Source of the DNA: Branchiostoma floridae
Lineage: Eukaryota > Chordata > Leptocardii > Amphioxiformes > Branchiostomatidae
NCBI RefSeq assembly: GCF_000003815.2
Contig: NC_049980.1
Location: forward strand, 25,032,660 to 25,096,659
Length of the DNA stretch: 64,000 nucleotides
Direction of reading: 5' to 3'
Position 1 is the stretch's first letter; each line of letters begins with the position of its first letter. Below the pieces are notes generated by a model, which saw nothing but the letters and a program-made list of their open reading frames with translations, had not been told where the DNA came from and made no database searches. Positions 45,560 through 57,263 of the stretch are shown in pieces. The position numbers and the translations under genes were made by a program.

Positions 45560-45900
45560 AATCTCAAAGTCAAAGTAACAATGAAAAGCAATTCGCGCGT
45601 TGTATAACACTCGCGCTGCTGGACTCGTGTGATGGAAAATCTTTATATCCATTTAAGATCAACCCCGCACAATCCCTCGCGGTTTCCCCCTTAATCGGGG
45701 GAGCTCGGATCAATAACACCTGCCCGCTGCATGCATGTTCCCCGCTGTGCCACAGTCCATCAACAATGCCCGACCTTGGATCGATCGATTTTTCTTTTCA
45801 AACAGAACTAGGCCAACCGTCTTTTATTCCCTTCAAAGGTCTGTGCGCACCTTGATGACCCCTTTCATTCAACTGAAGTCCGGATGTCTTCTTTAGAAGG
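45560..45900. promoter_or_regulatory. Possible cis-regulatory patch
   Basis: Contains CAAAGTCAAAGTAACAATG (nuclear-receptor DR1-like plus a Sox-type AACAATG), an E-box ACACCTGCC, ATCGATCGAT, and CTTCAAAGG (TCF-type). Motif presence alone is weak. No transcript or conservation data. Confidence 0.2.
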
Positions 45901-48900
45901 GAGATGGATGCGATAGGGTGTAATGGGACTCGCCGAGAAGAGGAGTTTCGAGTTCTGGACATGGATAATTCATGGCAGACCGCAACATCAATTGCAGACG
46001 AGAGGAGCTCTTTATCAGGCCCTGACTGCCGTGCCAAATGCAATAGCGAGTAGCGATTGGAGGAAGGAGACGTTGTGGAGGATATGGTGTGGGATCACCG
46101 CCTACGCTTTGAACTTCAGGTCGTGAGGAGATGGACCAACTGTCCACCCACTGTCCACTAGACACATTGTCACTGACCGAGATGAAAATCTTTCTATCAC
46201 AGTTGATTAAACTTCCTATCAGACTCCTCCCTATTTTCTAAATCTACAATAATTATTATATACAAGTTGTCCGCACTACCCTTTGTGTTGGGGATTATCA
46301 TTTTAGTACGCCTTTTACCGCCTTTATCGTCATTTTGAAAAAAAAAACAACTTACGGTCCACCATTAACTCTGACAGCAAACTGACATCAACTCCGCGCT
46401 GTTACCACGCCAACATCTATACGCGTCGTGCCCCACCCTGTCAGTATTGTTCAAACACTCTGAAGCAAAGTTGAACTGTAATTCCAATACAGGAATTGGG
46501 CTTAAGTTTCGACTGTCCAACTCCGGTCTTTGTCGAAAAACGTAGAACCTGCCTACGCAGCAATAACCTTGCGCGAGATGGATAACCATTGCTGCAGGCT
46601 GTTAATTTGCCACGGCATGAGGTAGGCATGGAGGAACTGTAAACAAGTCTCTCCTGCCTGAAGCTGAGGAGAAGAAAGGAGATGAAGGTCTCCAATTTCA
46701 CGATCTTTTAAGATCTTTCCATAGAAGGCAGGAAATAACATTAGTCGCCATACAAATTTCTTTTGGTTAAAATCTGCCTTACGGCTGTAGGAAAATTTCG
46801 TGGTGATGCATATGAGTGAGGAAATAAGAACAAAATTACTTTTATGTGTGTTCCACTAAAACTACATCTTGCATTTGCATCCTACAAAACATAAAAGTTA
46901 TTGGCAAACTTTAAAGAAGCCCTAGTATCCCAGTTGGATATATTTTCTTCCTATTCTTTTTTTTTCAGTCTCCACCACTGCTAACCACTGTTCTTATCTA
47001 TAGTTCTCTTTGAAATGCTTGCCTATGAACGTGTACGACACAAACCAGTTGACAAATTGACGAAGGCAGCCCTGATATGTACAAACGAGGCGCGTTTCCC
47101 GCTTGGCAGAAAAGATTGAAGAGCTTCGCCCGATCCAACTGTGGCACCTGGGCCCCCAAGTGTCCCCTGTGGCTTTCTGAACGGGTTATGTCGGCATCAT
47201 AACGAGCGGTTGACTAGCACACAAAGACGGTAAAATTGGGTCAACAAGTCTCTCGGAGCCAGAGTACTTTGAAATCTACCGAGATCTGCCCAATCCGAGG
47301 CTCTAGCTGCCATCCTTTGCCATAAATCTCGGGGCCAGCGGCATATCAGCCTCCCTTTATTTGACTGATCACTAAATAGGAAGACACAGACGTATATTTC
47401 TGACGTCAAGGGTTGATGTTGCGGTGTAGGGGTGTAATATTTTCCAGGGAGATCAGAGCAGAGAGAGGGGTGGCTGTCGTAGGAAATGAAGGTGGAAAGA
47501 AAGCGTAGTGGCATGTGATTGACAGGTTGAACGGACGAGGTGTAATTACAGGCTGCGCGCCCCAGAATCGACCGAATGGACCAATAGATTCTACAAGTGA
47601 TTGTTGGATCACTATTGGCGCGATATCTGTCCCCGGAGGCGTGCAGTGCGGTGACGGATTTTTCACCTGACCCCTTTTCTCCGACAGGTAATCGATACTT
47701 CCAAGGCCAGGAGTTTTTAGTTGTAAAGCACCTGTAGCTGCAGAGAGCCAGTTGGTGGTATCAACTGCAACAGTAAAACGACGTCGACCCATCTACCAGG
47801 AACAAGGGCACATCTTAAGACGCCATTAGCTTCCTTTCATTTCCCTTCTTCACCTATATTATACCCCTAATGCCAGTAATCATGTCATTGTACGCTGTTC
47901 GCGTTAAAAATGTCCACCAAGTGCTGCTTCCACTGCACTCAGGCGATAAACACCATCTCAGAGCGCTTCACATCACCCACTGAACACCCTCTGATGACGT
48001 TCAGATGCCCTTTGTACATCGTCCCTCTGAAGTTGTTCTCGCTGTTATCATGACTTCATACCATTGCCTTGAAATGGCGGGAAAATAAAGAGTACAGTAT
48101 TGGTTGTATTTAGAAGGCGACAAGTTATAGTGTCAGTATGAAATCGTTACCCATAGATAGCACTGACATTATTGTTCAACATTGTAGTGGAAAATAGTTT
48201 TAAATGGACGCCGCTGTCCATTTTTCTTGTATTTGCCAATCCATCTGGCCTTGCAAACCACTAGCACTTCAGCCTGAGAGATGACAATAACAATTCACAC
48301 CTGCCTACCTCTCCAAGAGGACCTAGCTATGGAATAGTATACATAACAAGACATCTCAACTACATAATCGATACATCGTAAGCAAAAACACATTATTTCT
48401 GCGGCCGAGGGCAGTTTAACGATACCTATACTGATTGAGGGGCTTATGTTTGTGTGTGTGTAAAGGGGGGGGGGGGGGGTAATCCTGGCAATGGTGCCTC
48501 CTGTATACTGGTTGGATGTGACATTAGGCCTTCCGAGGGATGGTCTGTACAACCAGACGTGAGTTGTTCGGACAGGTATGCTATGTTAGCCACCTACTTT
48601 CTACCTGAGTAGAGAACATGGGCGGCCTTGTAAGTTGCAGCCTGGAATTCCCCGATTTACCTTCAATGGCTGGTCTCTAGGTTATGTTAGCTGAGACCAA
48701 GCCAAGGGATCTATTGATTAATGCACAAGATCACAGCAAAGCTTTTAACACAACTGGGCAGAGAAACTGTTAGTTTTGCCCAGTAAGAGCTGAGGGCTAA
48801 TAATGTATCGCCGATGTGTCGAGTCGGATGTCTCGAAAAAAACCCAACAACATTTGTGTAATATGGGCCAACATCACTATTAGTATATGGGCCATCATCA

Positions 48901-50020
48901 AAGGGATGGATGGGCGGGTCAGTAAAATCTGGGTCAGCACAGAGGGCCAAACAAGGGGCTTATCCTTGTTGAGATGACCGCTATTAAAGTCCGGGATCGC
49001 CATCAGAACTGCAGTTTGATACGTAGACAGTGTCCATGCACTGGCCTTGCTATGTTCAGAACTTCAGACCACTCTACCTACACTCTTAAACTCCCTCTTG
49101 ATAGCACCCATCGGCGAATAGGAGAAAAGTGTTCGAGATACAATTCTAAAGGACGATAAAGAAAGAAAATGCACAATAAAAAATCTAGCTTCAACCACAT
49201 TGGTATAGTGAGCCCGATCTGAAGTCTGATTTAATTCATTTCTATATCGTGGCGACCTATGTTTTCTTCTCACTGTCAGTGATCGACAATGCATTGCCGG
49301 TGATAAACACTACGATTTGACAAACACGCCCTGTACATCTGGTCAACATGGGAAATGGACCGAAAAAGCCCTATGCGTTCAGATTATTGGACAATGTAAG
49401 TCTATTTATGAGATATATCTTAATTGGCGTTTCGTGCCATTATTGCTCGACAGTATCGGTAAAAATAGTATGGTGGTCGGATATATGCTACAGCGAATAA
49501 ATCATTATTTTTCGAAGGCTGACTCTAGGCCCTCCGACAGATGTTTTGGGAAACGTCCGCTATCAAACTGACAGTATTTGCAAGGTAGTCTGAAATGATA
49601 GTCTGAAATGCATTTGTACATACCTATATTGTGAAGGTATACACATTTGCCCAGAGTAGATACAGACCTGTATTTTTCTAAATTCTTCTTATATTTCAGT
49701 CAACAGATTTTGCAGTATAGCACAGAAAACCAAAGTATAGCATGTGTTTACACAAACTCTCACTGGCTTTATCATCATCATGACATAATATTACATAATG
49801 ACATGGCTTTATGACATAATATTAACATAACAGGATCGTGATATGGGCTTTTATTGGCCATTATTGACCATGGATGGTTACCAGGCATCTTTCCATTCTC
49901 GTTCGTTTTTTTGGACCCCTGAAGTACCTAGTGACACATAGGGCAGCAAGCTTCCTTGCTGTTTCAGTAGCAGGTTTTTCTTTTTTTTTCAGGGAGAGGT
50001 TGCTAGCAAGAGTACATATT

Positions 50021-50279
50021 GGCGTCGTGTGGCGCAATCGGCAGGGTGTTCGATTCATAACCCATGGGTTCTGGGTTCGAATCCGTAGATTTTCCACCCA
50101 TCTTTTGACCGTGGGAAAGGTACTTTACACGACTTTCCTCACTTCGCTCAGGTAAGAATGAACACTAAGCTTCGGTGCTTGGTATGGCGGCCGTGAAAAG
50201 GTGTCCTCTTACAAGAAACACATGTTCCGTTATACATCCCACTGTGTTGGAGAACCCTGATAAATAAATAGATAAATAC
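50021..50279 (+). mobile_element. tRNA-derived SINE, same family as 20800-21045
   Basis: Head GGCGTCGTGTGGCGCAATCG (A-box region), perfect B box GGTTCGAATCC at 50074-50084, body GTGGGAAAGGTACTTTACAC and CTCACTTCGCTCAGG shared with the first SINE, and tail TGATAAATAAATAGATAAAT. No convincing target duplication seen. Confidence 0.85.
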
Positions 50280-50541
50280 ATGGAGTTCTCGTGTTTGTGG
50301 TGAGCCGTACCTCTACCGCCCTTCCCGGTGTGAATGGTTCAAAACCTACAGTCCTGTGGCCGCACCTAGGGCAATTGCTGTCATATTGAGATCACCTGGG
50401 TTAGTAGAGAATAGCAGCCACACTAGACCCTTGCGACAGTCGCACTGAGCTCTTTACCTGAGTTATGGTGACCTTAATACGACTGTCGCTCCAGACACCG
50501 ACTATTGACACCTCCGAAAGACGCGTGCAGTCCCAACTGGG

Positions 50542-50708
50542 TACTCTCCAGGCAAAGATTAGGCTCCGGCTAATTTTTACGTTTTTTAGGCGATTTTATC
50601 GGGCTATCTATTTTGTAAGCGGCCGCGAGACATCAAGAAAATAGTGCAAAATAGAAAGCCCGATAAAAACGTCAAAAAATAGCCGGAGCCTAACCTCTGC
50701 TTGGAGAA
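50542..50708. mobile_element. Foldback MITE, 9-bp duplication
   Basis: The ends TACTCTCCAGGCAAAGATTA and (right, reverse complement) TTCTCCAAGCAGAGGTTAGG continue as inverted arms of about 70 nt (GGCTCCGGCTA, ATCGGGCT). The flanks CCAACTGGG (50533-50541) and CCAACTGAG (50709-50717) differ at one base. Confidence 0.85.
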
Positions 50709-51238
50709 CCAACTGAGATGCACTCAATCAGGAGGGTATCTCCCAGTTAAAACTAACTGGAACAAGAAGCACAATTGTGAGGCTGCTACCAGTTGAGCTA
50801 CAAGGACATCCCACACCCATCCTACTGATGCGTGAATTATACAAAAATAATTATGTGTAAGCGGGACACGCGATGCATTTGCCGCTGCAATAGTTCAAGC
50901 GACAGTCATTTCGCATACAATAAAGGGGCATATCGATGAAAAGTACACGTGTAATTGTGCATTACAGATGATGACTCGATGAACCTTCGGCCTCGCCCTC
51001 CGATCTCTGACTCATTCAGAGCCTGTATCATGGTGTATCAACTTTCAGCACACCAAACCGTGAGTCCATTTTGGTCGGCTCTGTGGGTCGGCTGTTGGGA
51101 AAGAAAAATCTCTGCCGCGACTATTTAATCCGGTCATCAGACAAGTGACCTATATATCGCTTGGATGTCAGGCGGTGTGCATTCGATTGACTAAAATCCT
51201 ATAAGCCGCCAAAACTAGATCACCTGGCGCGGTCAGGC

Positions 51239-51418
51239 TAGTCTCCAAGCAGACCCAACGGTGCCTTAGAAATAGTATCAAAGCTGGCCAGGGACTTAGT
51301 ATAGCGGCACCAGGTGCCCGTTTGACTCCCTTATCCGGCTATCTCCCTTTGGCCGGCTATTCTCCTTTGCCAGCTTTGATACTATCTCTAAGGCACCGTT
51401 GGGTCTGCTTGGAGACTA
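51239..51418. mobile_element. Foldback MITE, 50-bp inverted repeats
   Basis: Ends start TAGTCTCCAAGCAGACCCAA. The two 50-nt arms differ at one position. The flanks CGGTCAGGC (51230-51238) and CAGTCAGGC (51419-51427) differ at one base. 180 bp, non-coding. Confidence 0.9.
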
Positions 51419-51795
51419 CAGTCAGGCGGCTTGTTTGGGAATAGACTAGCCGAGTAGTGAAGGGGCCAGTACTGGTCTTGTCAGAAGATAAATGTTTCCA
51501 ATGACATTTTTTCTAGTCTCTACGTGATAACATAGGTTGCTTGAAAAATATTAGAAATTCAATTAATAGAATGAATAATATATAAGAGTAGTTAGCCGAC
51601 CATAAAGAACAGTTTGCAACCTTGGGAGTCTGCTGGAAATTGCCTCCGTTTATACCGTTTGAAGATGGCGACTCCGCGATAGGCACCTTAGATTGCAACC
51701 TGTGCTCCTATGGCCCTCATTATCCAGACTTTTTGGTCAACTTCTCCTATTTTTCCAGCAACCTATGGAGGCTGTTAGCGACTGCTACAAGCTGC

Positions 51796-51964
51796 TACTC
51801 TCCAAGCAGAGGTTGAGTCACGTAGATATAGTAGTAGTCGGAAAAATTACACCGGCGCTCCTCTTACTAAGAGAAATTAACATTACTTAGTAAGAGGAGC
51901 GCCTGGTGTAATTTTTCCGACTACTACAATATCTACGCGACTCAACCTCTGCTTGGAGACGGTA
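51796..51964. mobile_element. Near-palindromic MITE, perfect 9-bp duplication
   Basis: The ends TACTCTCCAAGCAGAGGTTG and (right, reverse complement) TACCGTCTCCAAGCAGAGG continue into arms of about 75 nt, so almost the whole 169 bp is one hairpin. ACAAGCTGC flanks both sides exactly (51787-51795 and 51965-51973). Confidence 0.92.
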
Positions 51965-51973
51965 ACAAGCTGC

Positions 51974-52740
51974 CCCAGTAAGACCCTTGGTCTAACTGTT
52001 CCACATGTTCTGCGCGATAACTGCCATACCTATGAAATCAGCAGGGATTTCAAGCCAGCTTTAAGTCAATATCATAAGCTTCCGGGAAAACAGAGCATTA
52101 CAAAGAGTCAGTGCAACTTTTACCTTCAACACATACACTGTGATACAGGAGCACAGACTCGGGAGCTAACGTTACATGTATAAGTATAAGACGGCTGGAT
52201 ACACGGCTATGAAAATTGATACCTGACGGGACTGACCATTTAACGTCGACCTTGGCGTGCCCAGCCACAGTTATCATTTTGCTTAGAGTTGGCAATCCTA
52301 AAAGTGACAGGCGGCCTTCTGGTAACTGGCACCCAAACGAAGTAAAAGCACGTCCCAATGTCAGACGTTGGAGGGCATTGGAAGGACCACGGCTAGCTTG
52401 TTTTCCGTTCAGGGCAGGGTTGGGTGACACAGATCCTTCATTGGCCCCCGTTTATATCGACCCACTAGTATTTCTATATCCGGCAATCCCGCCGGTCCGG
52501 TCACCATTTGGATTCCCTGAATCATTCGGTCAAGAGGTCATCCGTTTGGCTTCGGACTGCCGTGGACACAGCCTGCTGACAAGTGAGATAAATAGCTTGC
52601 TCGCGTATCTGCAATGTTTGTAGAGGATACCTGAAGTTTGTGATCGAGGAACTGGTCCCAAACAGCTCCCCCGGCTCCCCCTAATACGTCTTGCCCCCAT
52701 TCGGACGGTGACCTACTTTGAGAGGGGATGAATGTGCCCA
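51974..52740. other. Stretch between MITE cluster and promoter-like region
   Basis: No supported gene or repeat. Open frames on both strands at 52098-52780 lack recognisable domains. Confidence 0.45.
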
Positions 52741-52754
52741 TGTGTCCTTGAACT

Positions 52755-52900
52755 GAACCAATCACCCGCTTGAAATTCAAATTAACCCCGCCCCTTTCAC
52801 CGCTTTACCAATCACATGGCAGGCCTGTTTGACGTACTTCGCGCTCGGCCAATCAGAATTCAGGTCATCTCGGGTTCCACATGACCTGCTTCTCAAGGCC
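52755..52900 (+). promoter_or_regulatory. Candidate proximal promoter
   Basis: Three CCAAT boxes (CCAATCAC 52758-52765 and 52808-52815, CCAATCAGA 52849-52857), a GC box CCCCGCCCCT (52786-52795), and a CRE-like TGACGTAC (about 52830). There is also an inverted AGGTCA pair (CAGGTCA 52861-52867, TGACCTG 52882-52888). They sit directly upstream of a GC- and CpG-rich segment with a strong splice donor. Confidence 0.55.
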
Positions 52901-53091
52901 ACGCATGGGACAAGCACAACAAATCATCTCGCACGGCAAGCGGTCGGGTAGAGCGGCGCGCGTGCGGCTGAAGCCTGCGGTAGACGACCCCTCTCTTCCT
53001 GCCCATTTGCTGCCACAAACAGCGCAACAAGGAAGTCGGAGCACACGGGCCGAGCTGTGGTTTACAGAACCAGATTAAACAAGGAAACACG
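52900..53091 (+). other. Candidate untranslated first exon ending in GTGAGT donor
   Basis: CpG-rich sequence follows the CCAAT/GC-box cluster and ends AACACG|GTGAGT at 53091/53092. The only ATG-started frame crossing it (from 52881) stops at 53078, so the exon would be 5' UTR. The partner acceptor is not identified in the window. The start position is a guess. Confidence 0.45.
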
Positions 53092-54912
53092 GTGAGTTGC
53101 AGATTATGGTGTCGCACCGATCTAGGCGTTTTGACGCCCGGTTTGTTGCCAATGGTACCGCCTCCCCAAGCAAGTTGGTGGTGGGAGATTTTCCCGCAAC
53201 GGCGCAGACAGCCTTAATGTCAAGGTCTCTCGCGGTATCCCCTCCCTGTTATGACATATTGCCCGATAAAGAGAGGCTCGACTTATGGAAATGGCCGGAC
53301 AGTTTAGTATCATCAGTGGGTAAACGGTGGACGCTGCTTGATCCTGCTGGCTAGAAATAGCATAGTCAGTTCTCGTTTTGACCACCCTAGCCTAGCCTGT
53401 CAGTCGGTATACCTGAATCATCACCACGCGTCTTCCCTGTTTTGCACTGTCGGACAAGGAAGTTCTAACATTCATTTTTAGATTCTGTACTATTTGACCA
53501 CATCATATGTGTACATATATGTCCCAAATGACAAATAAGGAGGCTCTATCGTTCACCTGAAATTCCCGGAAGACGTAAACCTTTTGTATGTGTAGCTCCT
53601 TGGCTTGGTTTATCACACTATCTTGATTGATATCAATATTCTAGCCCATGGTACGTGGACATGTGAAGCGTCGTCAGTCTGCAAGAGTTACACATTTGGA
53701 AGGACAGTTTTCTTGAGATACATGATGTCTATTGTCTTCAGTCTGCATTGAGTCTGAATCAGATTACTACAGTACTGTACTTCAGGTCCCTTCATATACG
53801 GTGTGCAGTGCATGTTCTGTCAGTTGCCGGAACATGGATTCTGCTTCCAATATATACCAGTAATCTGTGACAGGAAATGCCAGTCATCAGCTATGTGTGT
53901 AGCCCTCTGGTGATGTTAGTCCTACAAAAGACCTTGTAACACTAACAGTACTAACACTGCCGCTTCTGTAGCTGGGTGATCTCATTCCAAGGCACCTTTA
54001 ATAGAGATATCAGAGGATAATATTTGTTACACACATTGCATGGCTCTTGGATAACAGAATGAACAATGCCAATAAGCAACTAGCCTGTCCCTATCCACGC
54101 CACTGTACAATGGTCCTAAAAAAATTGTTCTGTTATCACAGTGACGAGTATTAGATTATACTGTAAGGGCCATAATGCATTACTTTCTTGTACTACTAAA
54201 TATCATCCTCGAAATGTTGTTTATTGAACCCTGCAACCTGTCTGTTGCAAGTACAAAAGTAGTTTTTCTATTTCAAAAAATTTGCAGGATTTTTTTTGGC
54301 TCGGAGTGACTCAGTTTTTCAAATATGACATCATTCAGATGGGAGTGCTGGTGATACACAGCAATTCTTTATTATGATTTTTATCTAAGTGTCTTGATAA
54401 GAGCAAATCTGCAGTATAAGGATTTGCAGGGTCTACATGCAGAATTATAATTTTTTTTCTTTTGTCTATGAACAAAATTTCGGATATGCTACTGCAGTCA
54501 TGATCTGTTTCTATAGTTTGACATGGCTGATATTAAAACTGATCAGTACGTACTTTCTCTTATCGCATACATACATAAATATAGAAAATGCAGTCTCATG
54601 AGTCTGGATTACTTACACTTTTTGCAAGACTATGTTTATTTTTATCATGCAAAAACTTGAATAGCTTGCAGACTATTACTGTAAGTGTGGGCACTATGTA
54701 ATATATTTAGACAGAGAGGAAGGCAAACATGCATCCATCAAGAATTGAATGGCCCCTTGCCTGATGACTAACAAAAAGAGTGCTGAGACCAAAATTAATC
54801 TCACAAGTCATGGTCAGTTAGCAAAAACATAATCACATAAAAGAGCCAATTACCTCAGACTATGCAAAAATTAGCATGTGAAAAACATTCATAGAGAAAG
54901 CATATTTCATCC
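53092..54912. other. Possible first intron, left part
   Basis: AT-rich, no supported coding exon. Nothing else recognised. Confidence 0.4.
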
Positions 54913-55191
54913 TAGCCTCCGTTGCAGTCTTTGGAACCGTTCAACGGGGCTGTTTTTTGGGGGGTGGGGGGACGGCGTTGGTTTTGGAATTTCAATGCTG
55001 GCTATGTTCTCTTGTGCCGGGAAAGGAAGTTTGCCGAGGAAGGGAGTTTGCTGTGGAATTGAGTTTGCAGTGATAGCGAGTCTTTGCCCTGTCTGAAGAC
55101 TCGCTATCACGGCAAACTCCCTTCCTCGGTAAACTCCCTTTCCCCTCCCCCCCAAAAAACAGCCCTGTTCAGAAGACTGCAACTGAGGCTA
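54913..55191. mobile_element. MITE with TAGCCTC ends
   Basis: The ends TAGCCTCCGTTGCAGTCTT and (right, reverse complement) TAGCCTCAGTTGCAGTCTT continue into GGGGCTGTTTTTTGGGGGG. The flanks TTTCATCC (54905-54912) and TTTCATCA (55192-55199) match 7 of 8. Internal arms repeat GAGTTTGC and CGAGTCTT inverted. Confidence 0.82.
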
Positions 55192-55329
55192 TTTCATCAT
55201 GAGTTTGTGCTGACCTAATTTCTCATGGCAGATTATCACATAGGTCATGACATGATACCTTGTGTGATAGAGATGTAAAGAAAAACCATGAGAATCAGGG
55301 ACCAGTAACCTTGAGTACTGTTAGCTTTG

Positions 55330-55527
55330 TAGGAGGGTCTGCATGGGGGGTCCCGACAACGATTTACACTGAATTCAGGAGAACCCCCTATGTATTACTC
55401 TAAATCAAGGAAGGCAATTACGGTCGCCTCGCTATGAATTACGTAGATAAGATGGTTTTCCCTACGAGTTACGGGAAATAAAAATAGGCTGCCTACGCCT
55501 CACGGAAAAGAGCATGCAGACCCTCTA
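55330..55527. mobile_element. Candidate MITE
   Basis: The ends TAGGAGGGTCTGCATG and (right, reverse complement) TAGAGGGTCTGCATGC are inverted over about 15 bp. No target duplication could be matched. Confidence 0.4.
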
Positions 55528-55549
55528 GTAGGGTATAGTGATCACAACA

Positions 55550-57046
55550 CTCCCACCAAGGAGGTTTAAATTGCTCCCACATATCAAAAGTTCTACTTTA
55601 TATACCATATATTATTACTATATTACTAGTTTATGTAGTACATTACTAGTAAGTGATCGTCATTTTAAAAAGGTTGTTACTAAAGAGTGGACCATGAAGA
55701 TGGGGGGACAATAACCTGGAAGGTTGATCATGACGTCTTTTTCCCACGCAGAGAATCAAATATTTACAGCAGCTGTAAATGCATTTAAGTTTGTGGAGAT
55801 CTATTTTGGGCATAGGTAGATATTGGAATGTTCTAGGTGGTTTTGAGTTTGCGATAGCGCTATACTGCACAGTATTGGAGACGCCTTTGCCTTTCCGGAC
55901 AGCCAGTTGGAAACCACCTGTAGTACGTGAAGAGACCCGCAAGGGTGGTACAGAAGGACAGACCAGTATATGGGAACAAGCTATGGAGGAATAGTACTGG
56001 CTTTGACATGGCTCGGCATTCCTAGGAAATATTGTACAAATGTTTGGAGATTCAATTTGTGTTCAATTTGTGCCTTGTTAATATTCATGCATTCTTCTCT
56101 GTAACTTGAAATACTCCATTATGTATTGTATGAACATGTAACACTAACTTGGTCATAGGGATAAGTAGGCAGAAAAGAGATCAAAACTGTTCGAGATGGG
56201 TTTGAGTTTGTGGTGAAGCGGTCGCTGTCAAATCTGCAAACATAAAACTACACCAAACATATATGCATTTACAGTATCAAGCACTGTTGGTGAGGAATAG
56301 TGGTTGTTATTGCTACCCATTCATACAGATTGGCAGGTGATATGTGATAGTCTTACAGACAGAAGTCTATGCCAATTGGGACAGCTACATTTGTAGGATA
56401 GTCTAAAAGTCCTATTTGCAGCAAGCAGTGCCCTTGATGGTAAGAAATAGGATCTCATTTGAGTCTTGAAGGACATTGAGCCAAGCAATTAGGTTGACCT
56501 GAGGAGCATGAGATTGGACGTACCAATGTATATGACTGTACAGGTTCTTCAGATCAAAATCCTAACTGCTTGTGTAAGTCAAACCTTGGAATAAATTGAA
56601 GTATGTTCTGGATATACTGTCTGATTATAATTTTCAGGACATATTGTAATTCAAGTATAATGCAATTCTGAGTGACATGCATGGTTTTTGGGATGCAGTT
56701 ATTAGGATCTTTGGACATTTAGTAAATTTGAATGCATATTTGCCAATAATATATCAGTAGGGCCCTGTTTCAGCACCCCAGTGAAGGCTGGCAAAGGAGT
56801 AAAACTTGTAATATTAACTGACAGGGTAGAATAAAATAATTGATTTATTTCATGTTGAAGACATTTGAGTAGCCCCTTTAATATTGAAATGCTGGCTAAC
56901 TAATGAATATTGCTATATACAAGGGGGCATAGGACATATATCATGAAGCATATAAAATTAGATGGACAGGATTATCATTATGAGGATACTAGTAACAGTC
57001 AATAGAACAAAAATTTTGTAGTCCTTGGGAGCTTGTCTTATTTAAC
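55550..57046. other. Non-coding stretch
   Basis: No supported exon. Includes CACCAAGGAGGTTTAAA at about 55553, a word also seen near 9165 (CACCAAGGAGGTTAAA), perhaps a dispersed repeat. Confidence 0.4.
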
Positions 57047-57263
57047 CAGGGCTGTCTCCAGCTTTGAATTTATTTCTGTCCAGCTCATTGTGTGGAAGCC
57101 CATGTTACTGATTTTGGTTGTTAAATCTATCATTTAAGCTTTTTTTGACAGTTTCATGTAATGCACTTCAGATTTTTTATAATGCAAGGGGTGAAATTTT
57201 TGTCTGTCCCAAGAAGGAAATTTTCATCCCAGGACAGAAGGACAGATTGTAAAGACAGCTCTG
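57047..57263. mobile_element. Candidate hAT-like MITE
   Basis: The ends CAGGGCTGTCTCCAGC and (right, reverse complement) CAGAGCTGTCTTTACA; both halves carry CTGTCC words. The flanking 8-mers TATTTAAC and TCTTTGCC agree at only 5 of 8 positions. Confidence 0.45.

Larger units (their letters stand above)
39346..50020. other. 10.7-kb stretch without a supported gene
   Basis: Contains simple repeats (about 40666-40730 CT and CATC words; 42985-43038 (CT)n(GT)n; 15-G run at 48465-48479), a LINE-tail remnant (about 42390-42420) and a solo MITE end (42907). There is a possible regulatory patch at about 45560-45900. The longest open frames (minus 39410-39880, minus 41396-41764) show no domain or splice support. 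Confidence 0.5.

Noticed and set aside
50021-50092. tRNA gene (perfect B box)
   Set aside because: The head is followed by a SINE body shared with 20800-21045 and an A-rich tail. The cloverleaf is not well formed, so it is a SINE head.
50010-50290. Target duplication around the second SINE
   Set aside because: Only TACAT is shared between flanks, which is too short to claim.
41139-52712. Shared 15-mer CATTCGGACGGTGAC at about 41138 and 52698
   Set aside because: A 15-base match between two places is expected by chance about once or twice in a window this size, and flanks do not extend it.
52881-53078. Coding start within the candidate first exon
   Set aside because: The frame stops before the splice donor and has low-complexity basic content. 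Treated as untranslated.
54227-54462. Possible MITE between ACCCTGCAA and TTTGCAGGGT
   Set aside because: Only about 9 bp of inverted match and no target duplication.
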